64,000 nucleotides of DNA from Hyphomicrobiales bacterium (GTDB lineage: Bacteria; Pseudomonadota; Alphaproteobacteria; Rhizobiales; Xanthobacteraceae). Below the pieces are notes generated by a model, which was not told where the DNA came from, ran no database searches, and was given only the letters and a program-made list of their open reading frames with translations. Each line of letters opens with the position of its first letter. Within the stretch, counting starts at the first letter, position 1. The DNA is taken from contig JAFKKG010000032.1 of assembly GCA_017305715.1 (NCBI GenBank), forward strand, positions 1 through 64,000, written 5' to 3'. Below, piece after piece: positions 36,948-44,036 of this stretch. Position numbers and translations under genes: made by a program.

Positions 36948-37784
36948 GTGTCTCTCGAAGAGGGTCAGGACAGGGAAAGGCGTTTTCGCAGGTCGCCGAC
37001 CGGGCCTTCGGTCGCCCCGCGCAAACTCACCGGGCAGCCGCCACCTCCGCCGGCTCCGCCGTCTGCATGGTCGCCTCCGCCGCAGCCGCCGCAAGCGGCC
37101 CGCAGCAAATGGCCGCTGGCGTCGGTCGCCATCTTCGTGCTGCTGGTCGCCAGCATCGGCATTCAGGCCTATCGCGATCTGTCGCGGCCCGATGCCTGGG
37201 ATTACTGGAAGGACCAGTATGTCTCGCCCAGCCTGACCTCCACCCTGATCCCCAAGCTCGAACTTGGCGGCGCCGCGCGCGGCAAGCGGACCTTGTCCAT
37301 CAAGGGAGGAATCGGCCCCGCGGCGGCGAAATGGTTCCGCGACCGGCTGGACGAAGCACAACTTGCCGCAGGCGACGTGATCCTGATGTCGTCGCCCGGC
37401 GGCGATTTGAGTCAGGCCGCGATCATGGGCGAGATCATCCGGTCGCGGGGCCTCGTGACCGCGGTCGGCACCGCCGATGCCGCCGGCAACGTCAAACCGT
37501 CTTCGTGCGCCAGCGCCTGCGTGCTGGTCTATGCCGGCGGCAAGACCCGCATCGGCGTGCCGGGCTCGGGGCTGGGCGTGCACCGGTTCACCACCACGAA
37601 GGAGATCGCGGACCCGCTCGCCGAAGCCCAGAAGATCTCGGGCGCGGTGCTCGGCTACATGACCAAAATGGGGGTCTCGTCGTCGATCGTGCAGGCGATG
37701 TCCGAGACCAAGGAAATCCGCTGGCTCGCGCCCAAGGAGGCGCTGGCGATGAACCTGATCACCGATCCGATCGCAAAGCGCTGA
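36948..37784 (+). CDS. Membrane-anchored ClpP/crotonase-fold protein (COG3904-like)
   Basis: A 278-residue protein: Pro-rich cytoplasmic N-terminus (residues 1-52), one membrane helix (about 54-72), then a periplasmic domain with the ClpP-like fold. Visible marks are VILMSSPGGDLSQAAIMGEIIRS (oxyanion-type glycine pair) and PSSCASACVLVYAGGKTRIG (position of the ClpP nucleophile, here in a Cys-Ala-Ser-Ala-Cys box), then GVHRF with a candidate catalytic His. Protease activity is plausible but unproven. GTG 36948 is the likely start. A shorter relative lies at 62299-62769. Confidence 0.75.
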   Translation: MSLEEGQDRERRFRRSPTGPSVAPRKLTGQPPPPPAPPSAWSPPPQPPQAARSKWPLASVAIFVLLVASIGIQAYRDLSRPDAWDYWKDQYVSPSLTSTLIPKLELGGAARGKRTLSIKGGIGPAAAKWFRDRLDEAQLAAGDVILMSSPGGDLSQAAIMGEIIRSRGLVTAVGTADAAGNVKPSSCASACVLVYAGGKTRIGVPGSGLGVHRFTTTKEIADPLAEAQKISGAVLGYMTKMGVSSSIVQAMSETKEIRWLAPKEALAMNLITDPIAKR

Positions 37785-38041
37785 ATCCGAAGGTCGGCGC
37801 ATGCGCGCGGGTTATTCACCGCGCCGCCGGGCAATTGGGCCGGTGCGGCAAAAAATTGCCGCCCGGGGCATTCTTTAGTCCCCCCTGTCACTGATCTGGG
37901 TTATGCAAAGACGCGGCAACCGGTCCGCGCGCGCTGACATCAGGCGCGCCAATCGGATTCCACTGCCGGCAAAAATGCTCGAAACCATGCCCTGAGCGGC
38001 CTTGAGGCCATTTCAGCGCAGACAGCAAGAAGCAGACGCGC

Positions 38042-38968
38042 GTGCAGCTCTACCTTCCGATCGCGGACATTCCGGTCAATGTTTTCCTCATCCTGGCGAT
38101 GGGCGCGGCGGTTGGTTTCGTCTCCGGCATGTTCGGCATCGGCGGCGGCTTCCTGATGACGCCGCTGCTCATCTTTGTCGGCATCGCGCCCGCGGTTGCG
38201 GTCGCCTCGGTCGCGAGCCACATCGCGGCCTCGTCCTTTTCAGGCGCGATATCCTATTGGAGGCGGCGATCGATCGATCCCCTGTTGGCCGCCGTGTTGC
38301 TGACCGGCGGCACGATCGGCACCGCGCTCGGGGTCTGGACCTTCACGCTGCTGCGGTCGCTCGGCCAGCTCGATCTGCTGATCGCAACGTCCTACGTCAT
38401 CCTGCTGACCACGGTCGGCGGGCTGATGTTCTGGGAAGGTTTGCGCGCGCTGCTGCGGGCCCGGCGCGGCGGTGCGGCCACGATACGCCGCCCCGGCAGC
38501 CATGGCTGGATCCACGGCCTGCCGCTGAAGATGCGCTTCAAGCGCTCGAAGATCTATCTGTCCGTGATCCCCGTCGTCGTGATCGGCCTGATCATCGGCT
38601 TCATCGGCGCCGTCATGGGCATCGGCGGCGGCTTCATCCTGGTGCCGCTGATGATCTATGTGCTGCGGGTGCCGACCTCGACCGTGGTCGGCACCTCGAT
38701 GGTGCTGACGCTGGTGACGATGGTGTTCGCCACCATGCTGCATGCGGTGACCAACCACCTGGTCGACGCCGTGCTGGCGCTGATCCTGATGGTCGGCGGC
38801 GTCACCGGCGCGCAGTTCGGCGCCCGCGCCGGCCAGAAGATCCGCGGCGAACATCTGCGGCTGCTGCTCGGGCTGCTGGTTCTCTCCGTCGGCGTCCGCT
38901 TTGCCATCGAATTGGGCGTCCGGCCGAACGATCTCTTCACGGTCCGGGAAACCGGAGGCGGCGGATGA
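38042..38968 (+). CDS. TauE/SafE-family anion exporter
   Basis: A 308-residue membrane protein with the two-fold repeat of the TauE/SafE family. Each half contains the glycine motif G-x-G-G-G-F (GMFGIGGGFLMTPLL near 31-45 and VMGIGGGFILVPLM near 192-205). The family exports sulfite, sulfoacetate or other small anions. The GTG start lies in a poor context. The stop overlaps the start of the TIGR02186 gene (ATGA), marking a fixed two-gene unit. The 257 bp before it hold only a weak hairpin (GCGGCAA / TTGCCGC at 37845-37862). Confidence 0.93.
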   Translation: MQLYLPIADIPVNVFLILAMGAAVGFVSGMFGIGGGFLMTPLLIFVGIAPAVAVASVASHIAASSFSGAISYWRRRSIDPLLAAVLLTGGTIGTALGVWTFTLLRSLGQLDLLIATSYVILLTTVGGLMFWEGLRALLRARRGGAATIRRPGSHGWIHGLPLKMRFKRSKIYLSVIPVVVIGLIIGFIGAVMGIGGGFILVPLMIYVLRVPTSTVVGTSMVLTLVTMVFATMLHAVTNHLVDAVLALILMVGGVTGAQFGARAGQKIRGEHLRLLLGLLVLSVGVRFAIELGVRPNDLFTVRETGGGG

Positions 38969-39747
38969 TCGCGCGCGCCTCGCTCATTCTCGCAAGCCTC
39001 TTGCTGGGCGTCGGGCTCGCCGCCTCGCCGGCCGGCGCCGAGCGGCTGATCGTGTCGGTGTCGAACCACCGCGTCACGGTGACGCCGAATTATTCCGGCG
39101 AGGAGCTGGTGCTGTTCGGCTCGGTCGAAAAGGACGCGACGACCCCGGCGGGCCGCACTTACGACCTGGTCGTGACCGTCAGCGGCCCGCGCGCCGACAT
39201 GGTGACGCGGCGCAAGGAGCGCAAATTCGGCATCTGGATCAACACCGATTCCCGGCAATTCCTCAAAGTGCCGACGTATCTCGCGCTGTTCTCCAACCGC
39301 CCGTTCGACGTCATCGCGCCGCCCGAGGTGCAGCGGCGGCAGCAGCTCGGATTGAAGAATGTGCTGCTGACCCAGCGCGTCGGCCCTGATTATGCCGACG
39401 TCGTGCCCGACGATCCGTTCCGCAGCGCCTTCGTGCGGCTGCGCACCGAACACGGGCTCTACCGGGAGGCGCAATCGGCCGTGACGTTCCTGACGCCGAC
39501 GCTGTTCCGCACCGGGATTCCGCTGCCGGGCGAAGTGCCGATCGGTACCTATGACGTCGAGATCAAACTGTTCGCCGACGGGGCGCTGGTGACGCGCACC
39601 GAGACCGCATTCGAGATCGTCAAGGTCGGCTTCGAACAATTCATCGCCAACGCCGCCCGCAACAATGGCTTCACCTACGGGCTCGTCACCGCCTTCATGG
39701 CGCTGATGACGGGCTGGATGGCGTCGATCGTGTTCCGGAAGGATTAG
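38965..39747 (+). CDS. TIGR02186-family membrane-anchored periplasmic protein
   Basis: A 260-residue protein with a signal peptide (cleavage near AGA, residue 25), a periplasmic beta-rich domain opening ERLIVSVSNHRVTVTPNYSGEELVLFG, and a C-terminal membrane helix (YGLVTAFMALMTGWMASIVF). The family (TIGR02186) is encoded next to TauE-like exporters in Rhizobiales. Function is not established; an accessory or substrate-handling role for the exporter is inferred from the 4-bp overlap and conserved pairing. Confidence 0.85.
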   Translation: MIARASLILASLLLGVGLAASPAGAERLIVSVSNHRVTVTPNYSGEELVLFGSVEKDATTPAGRTYDLVVTVSGPRADMVTRRKERKFGIWINTDSRQFLKVPTYLALFSNRPFDVIAPPEVQRRQQLGLKNVLLTQRVGPDYADVVPDDPFRSAFVRLRTEHGLYREAQSAVTFLTPTLFRTGIPLPGEVPIGTYDVEIKLFADGALVTRTETAFEIVKVGFEQFIANAARNNGFTYGLVTAFMALMTGWMASIVFRKD

Positions 39748-39750
39748 GAA

Positions 39751-39802
39751 GCGAATGGCGAGTGGTGAATAGCGAGTAGTTAGGTGAATCCATTCGCTAT
39801 TC
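39751..39802. repeat. Inverted repeat between convergent genes
   Basis: GAATAGCGA at 39767-39775 is inverted as TCGCTATTC at 39794-39802, with further GCGAATGGCGAG copies to the left. The right arm overlaps the last codons of the Nramp-like gene. It can act as a bidirectional terminator. Confidence 0.6.
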
Positions 39803-41152
39803 GCCCACAAAGAATCCCGCCGCCATCGCCAGCACGCTGAGCAGCATCACCATCGTCGACAGCCATCCGAGCCAATACAGCGGGCCGCCGATGACGAAGC
39901 GGCCCATCACATCCTTGCGGCGCGCCATGAACATCAACAGCACCATCACGGGCACCGCGAGCACGCCGTTGATGACGGCGCTCCAGTACAGCGCCGAGAT
40001 CGGATTGATCGGGGTGAAATTGAGCGCGATGCCGAGCGCGCCGGACAGCGCCAGCACGGCGTAGAACGCAGCCGCCTCCTTAGGCTTGCGCGCGAGCCCG
40101 ACGGGCCAACGGCGCCCTTCACCGACCGCGTAGGCGGTGGCGCCGGCAAGCACCGGGATCGCGAGCAATCCGGTGCCGACGATGCCGAGCGCGAAGATCA
40201 CTTCGGCGAAAGCGCCGGCGATCGGCTTCAGGGCTTCGGCCGCCTGCGCCGAGGTCTGGATGTCGGTCTTGCCCGCGGCGTGCAGCGTCGCGGCGGCCAT
40301 AACGATGATCGACAACGCGATCAGATTGGAGAACGCCATGCCGACGATGGTGTCGGCGCGGATGCGATGGAATTCCTTTTGCGCGCCGTAATGTTTTTCG
40401 ATCAGCGGCTGCTTGTGCACGTCGACGCGCTGGTCTTCGGCCTCCTGCGAGGCCTGCCAGAAGAACAGATAGGGCGAGATCGTGGTGCCGAAGATGGCGA
40501 CGATGGTGGTGAAGTAATCGGCGCTCCAGGTGACCCTTGGAATCAACGCGCCGGCGAGCGCCTCGCCCCATGACACCTTTGCAAAGGCAAGGGCTGCAAC
40601 ATAGGCGAACAGGCTGAGCGTCAGCCATTTCAGCACCGAGACATAGCGTTTGTAGTCGAGGAAGATCTGCGCCACGACCGAGATCACGCCAAAGATCACG
40701 ACATAGAGGATGCCGTGCCCGCCGATCAGCAATTTGGTGGCATCCGCCATGGCGCCGAGATCTGCGGCGATGTTGATCGTGTTGGCGATGAACAGCAGCA
40801 TAACCACCACATTGAGCAGCGATGCCGGGTAATGACGGCACACATTGCCCGATATGCCATGCCCGGTGACGCGGCCGACCCGCGCCGAGATTTCCTGGAT
40901 CGCGGCCATCAGTGGAAAGGTCAGCAGCATGGTCCAGCCGACGCCATACCCAAGCTGCGCGCCGGCCTGGCTGTAGGTGCCGATCCCCGACGGATCGTCG
41001 TCGGATGCGCCGGTGATCAGGCCGGGACCGAGCGCCTTTGCAATATCGCGCAGGCGAAATGGCTGATGCGGCTCGGTCTTCGATGCCGGCTTGCCGCCGC
41101 CGGAATCCTTGTGCGCGTGACGTTTTGAATTCGACTTGTTGCGATCTGCCAT
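39797..41152 (-). CDS. Nramp-related metal transporter
   Basis: A 451-residue membrane protein of the Nramp superfamily with about eleven helices. The helix 1 motif is ASDDDPSGIGTYSQAG instead of the canonical DPGN, so the metal-binding Asn is absent. In helix 6 the canonical Met-Pro-His run is replaced by GTTISPYLFFWQASQEAED, so the Met ligand is also absent. This places it in an Nramp-related branch; Mg2+ or another hard cation is more likely than Mn2+ or Fe2+, but that is inferred. ATG 41152 begins MADRNKSNSKRHAHKD, a basic tail. Confidence 0.88.
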   Translation of the reverse strand: MADRNKSNSKRHAHKDSGGGKPASKTEPHQPFRLRDIAKALGPGLITGASDDDPSGIGTYSQAGAQLGYGVGWTMLLTFPLMAAIQEISARVGRVTGHGISGNVCRHYPASLLNVVVMLLFIANTINIAADLGAMADATKLLIGGHGILYVVIFGVISVVAQIFLDYKRYVSVLKWLTLSLFAYVAALAFAKVSWGEALAGALIPRVTWSADYFTTIVAIFGTTISPYLFFWQASQEAEDQRVDVHKQPLIEKHYGAQKEFHRIRADTIVGMAFSNLIALSIIVMAAATLHAAGKTDIQTSAQAAEALKPIAGAFAEVIFALGIVGTGLLAIPVLAGATAYAVGEGRRWPVGLARKPKEAAAFYAVLALSGALGIALNFTPINPISALYWSAVINGVLAVPVMVLLMFMARRKDVMGRFVIGGPLYWLGWLSTMVMLLSVLAMAAGFFVGE

Positions 41153-41259
41153 GCGCGAGTCCAGCCGCCGCGACAACGAACCGGATCGTGTTCGGTTCCG
41201 GATACGAAACCTGCCTCAGGACCTCATCGCAGACAAGCCGGCGCACCCATGAAGCAACC

Positions 41260-42171
41260 TCAAACCGCGACTTTGGCGGGCCGCGTCACCAGATAAATCC
41301 CGAGCGCGACCGGAACGATCCCGAGCAGGTCGCGGAATTCGACGTGCTCGCCGAGCACGAGGAAGGCGAACAGCATCCCAAGCGGCGGCATCAGGAAGTG
41401 ATAGGCGCTGGCGGCGGTGGCGCCGCAGACCTTCAGCAGGTGAAACCACAGCAGATAGCCGAGGATCGATCCACCGAACACCAGGAACGCGAACGCCCCC
41501 AACAGCCGCGCACTCGGCACGATATCCCCGACGCTGGACAGCGTGAAGGCGAACGGCAGCAGCGCCAGTCCGCCGGCCAGATTCTGCACGCCGTTGCCGA
41601 TCCACAGACTGCCCTTCGGCGCCAGCACCTTGAACAGGATGGTGCCGACCACGATCGAGGCGAGCGACGCCAGCGTGTAGACGATGCCGTCCAGGCTGTC
41701 GGTCCCGACCGAGATGCGGTGCCAGACGATGAAGGTAACGCCGGCGATGCCGAGCAGCAGCCCGATCACCTTGCGCCAGGTCAGCGCCTCGCCGAGCAGC
41801 AGCGCTGCCAGCATCGCGGTGAACACCGGATTGGCGCTGACGATCAGGCCGCCGAGCCCGGCCGATACCGTCTTCAACCCGGTATAGCCGAGTCCGAGAT
41901 AGAGCGCGTTGTTGGCGACGCCGAGAATGGCGAACACGGCCGCATCGCGCCAGCTGAGCTGCCAGGCTTCGCTGCGCATGGCGGAAATGCCGAGGATCAG
42001 GACGCCCGCGAGCGAAAACCGCGCCGTCAGCAGGATCAGCGGCGGACAATCGGTAACGCCGATCTTGCCGGCGACGAAGGCAAAGCTCCAGAGCAGGCAG
42101 AACAGGGCGATGGTGAGCGGCAGCCAGTTGAAACCGGCGCGGGGAACGGGAATCGAGGGCGCGAGCGACAT
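41260..42171 (-). CDS. EamA/DMT-family transporter
   Basis: A 303-residue exporter with ten helices and two EamA halves. The first helix contains ALFCLLWSFAFVAGKIGV, and the C-terminal half starts near PKGSLWIGNGVQNLAGG. Substrate unknown. It is divergent from a LysR regulator across 114 bp with a T-N11-A box, the classic layout for regulator-controlled metabolite exporters. Overlapping frames are shadows. Confidence 0.92.
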   Translation of the reverse strand: MSLAPSIPVPRAGFNWLPLTIALFCLLWSFAFVAGKIGVTDCPPLILLTARFSLAGVLILGISAMRSEAWQLSWRDAAVFAILGVANNALYLGLGYTGLKTVSAGLGGLIVSANPVFTAMLAALLLGEALTWRKVIGLLLGIAGVTFIVWHRISVGTDSLDGIVYTLASLASIVVGTILFKVLAPKGSLWIGNGVQNLAGGLALLPFAFTLSSVGDIVPSARLLGAFAFLVFGGSILGYLLWFHLLKVCGATAASAYHFLMPPLGMLFAFLVLGEHVEFRDLLGIVPVALGIYLVTRPAKVAV

Positions 42172-42211
42172 GAGAAGTCTCCTTTGCCATGATGTAGGCC
42201 CTCGCCTTGAT

Positions 42212-42226
42212 ATTTAGAAATTAAAT
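42212..42226. promoter_or_regulatory. Likely LysR operator between the EamA and LysR genes
   Basis: ATTTA-GAAAT-TAAAT is an inverted repeat with 5-bp arms and contains T-N11-A. It lies 41 bp before the exporter start and 60 bp before the LysR start, in an AT-rich island. Confidence 0.45.
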
Positions 42227-42285
42227 GATAAGCTGGTATCCAGTGGATTTGTGAATAGCCCATGCGTGAATGATGGAGACGCGCC

Positions 42286-43155
42286 ATGGCGATGCTCGAT
42301 CTTGAGCTGCTGCGCAGTTTCGTCTCGGTGGTGGACGCCGGCGGTTTTACCCGCGCCGGCCAGCGCGTTCACCGCACCCAGTCGACGGTCAGTCAGCAGA
42401 TCAAGCGGCTGGAGGAGGATGTCGGCCAGCCGCTGCTCAACCGTAACGGCAAGGAGGTCACGCCGACCGAGGCCGGCGAGCGGTTGTTGTCCTATGCGCG
42501 GCGGCTGCTGTCGCTGGCGGAGGAAGCCCGCGACGTGCTGACGCGCCCCGGCAGCGAAGGCGCCATCCGGCTCGGCGTGCCCGAGGATTTCGCCGCCTAT
42601 CGGCTGGCGAAATTGCTCGCGGCGTTTTCACGCTCGCATCCGCAATTGCGGATGGACGTCCGCTCCGACCAAAGCGCTTACCTGAAGCGCGATCTCGAAC
42701 GCGGCGAACTCGACCTCGCGCTGTTCAAGCGCGCGGCGGGAGAAAAGACCGGAATCGCGGTGTGGCCCGAGCGCGTGCACTGGGTCACCAGCAAGAGCCG
42801 GCCGCGCGACACCTCCACAGGCTCGGTGCCGCTGATCGGCTTTCCGACCGGCTGTCTCTATCGCTCACGCGCAATCCACGCGCTGGAAAGCGCCGGCCGC
42901 ACCTGGCACATGGCCTACACCTCTTCCAGCCTCTCCGGCATCCAGGCCGCGGTCGCCGCCGGCATGGGGCTCAGCATCCTGTCCGAGATGGCGATCCAGG
43001 CCGACCACCGCGTACTGACGGCGAAAGATGGCTTCGCGCCGATCGACCGGACGGAAGTGGCGCTGGTTGCGTCACCGGATGCCAGCCCCGCAACGCTGCG
43101 GCTCGCGGAGCGGCTGGCGGAGTTTTGCAACAATGTGCAGGCGAAGGCGGCGTAG
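42286..43155 (+). CDS. LysR-family regulator
   Basis: A 289-residue LysR regulator. The helix-turn-helix is in LLRSFVSVVDAGGFTRAGQRVHRTQSTVSQQIKRLEEDVG (about residues 6-45). The sensor domain starts near residue 88 (GAIRLGVPEDFAAYRLAKLL). It probably controls the divergent EamA exporter. The ATG has a GGAGAC ribosome site. Its effector is unknown. A 70-bp gap with a fragment of dispersed repeat (43172-43205) separates it from the convergent pdeM stop. Confidence 0.93.
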   Translation: MAMLDLELLRSFVSVVDAGGFTRAGQRVHRTQSTVSQQIKRLEEDVGQPLLNRNGKEVTPTEAGERLLSYARRLLSLAEEARDVLTRPGSEGAIRLGVPEDFAAYRLAKLLAAFSRSHPQLRMDVRSDQSAYLKRDLERGELDLALFKRAAGEKTGIAVWPERVHWVTSKSRPRDTSTGSVPLIGFPTGCLYRSRAIHALESAGRTWHMAYTSSSLSGIQAAVAAGMGLSILSEMAIQADHRVLTAKDGFAPIDRTEVALVASPDASPATLRLAERLAEFCNNVQAKAA

Positions 43156-43225
43156 CTGGCGAACTCGGCGCGCTCCCTGCCCCGCAAGCGAGGCGAGGTC
43201 AGGAAGGCCGCCCAGGCACGTGATC

Positions 43226-43924
43226 CTAATAACACCTTGCCGCTGATATCGCGTGCAGCTTGTTGTCGCCCAGCACATGCGCCATCAGGCCGGGGTTACG
43301 AAAAATCCTTGTGAACGCCGGATCGCGGATACTGAGGCCGCCGGCATAGGCGCCGAAGGCCGGCATCACCGCGCGTTCGCCGTCGCAGGCGAAACAACGG
43401 CGCTCCATCGCGCGGCCGCGGGTGGCGATTCGGGCCTTGGGATGCAGATGGCCGGCGATTTCGCCGGACGCACCGGTGGGCTCATGGCGGAACATGATGC
43501 TGCCGATCGCGACTTCGCTGGCGACCACGCCGCCCAGATCCGACGGCAAGGCCGGATCGTGATTGCCCGCGATCCAGATCCAGTCGCGCCTCGCCTGCAT
43601 GGCGGAGAGCGCATCGCGGTCGGGCGCGGACAATCGTTCATGGGCGTCGCGGTCGTGAAAGCTGTCGCCAAGTGCAATCACCATGCGCGGATCGTGGCAC
43701 GCGATCACGGCGGCGAGCCGGCTCAGCGTCGCAACGGTGTCGTAGGGCGGCAGCAGCACGCCGCGCGTCGCAAAACTGGAGCCTTTTTCCAGATGCAGGT
43801 CGGAGACGACGAGCAGGCGCTGCTCCTGCCAGAACAATGCACCCGAGAGATCGGCGAGGAGAGAAACTCCAGCAACATCCAGCACGCTGTTGGTAACAAC
43901 AGAAAGAGCCACACTCTCCGTCAT
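43226..43924 (-). CDS. pdeM: Ligase-associated DNA endonuclease PdeM (metallophosphoesterase)
   Basis: About 232 residues. Metallophosphoesterase motifs are complete: VSDLHLEKGS (D-x-H), GDSFHD, GNHDP and GHLHPK. The family (PdeM/MPE) is a manganese-dependent single-strand DNA endonuclease encoded with an Lhr-type helicase, an MBL exonuclease and an ATP-dependent ligase. The helicase gene lies 112 bp upstream on the same strand. ATG 43924 (MTESVALSVV) falls inside a dispersed palindromic repeat, and the same frame stays open through the whole repeat. A GTG 14 codons further in, at NSVLDVAGVSLL, is an alternative start at the true family border. Confidence 0.9.
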   Translation of the reverse strand: MTESVALSVVTNSVLDVAGVSLLADLSGALFWQEQRLLVVSDLHLEKGSSFATRGVLLPPYDTVATLSRLAAVIACHDPRMVIALGDSFHDRDAHERLSAPDRDALSAMQARRDWIWIAGNHDPALPSDLGGVVASEVAIGSIMFRHEPTGASGEIAGHLHPKARIATRGRAMERRCFACDGERAVMPAFGAYAGGLSIRDPAFTRIFRNPGLMAHVLGDNKLHAISAARCY

Positions 43925-44003
43925 GGCCGGGCTTGTCCCGGCCATCCACGTCGTGGCCACGCAAAGAAAGACGTGGATGCCCGGGACAACCCCGGGCATG
44001 ACG
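43919..44003. repeat. Dispersed long inverted repeat at the pdeM start
   Basis: CGTCATGGCCGGGCTTGTCC is inverted as the terminal GGACAACCCCGGGCATGACG, with an inner pair CCACGT / ACGTGG. It fills the helicase-pdeM gap and overlaps the pdeM start codon. In a shadow reading it gives the peptide MPGVVPGIHVF...MAGTSPAMT, frequent in over-annotated Bradyrhizobium genomes. Confidence 0.8.
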
Positions 44004-44036
44004 ATGTGGATATAGTTGAGCGCAACAAATTCATTT

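Noticed and set aside
43156-43225. Possible short gene between the LysR regulator and pdeM
   Set aside because: The 70-bp gap is a fragment of the CTCCCTGCCCCGCAAGC-type repeat.
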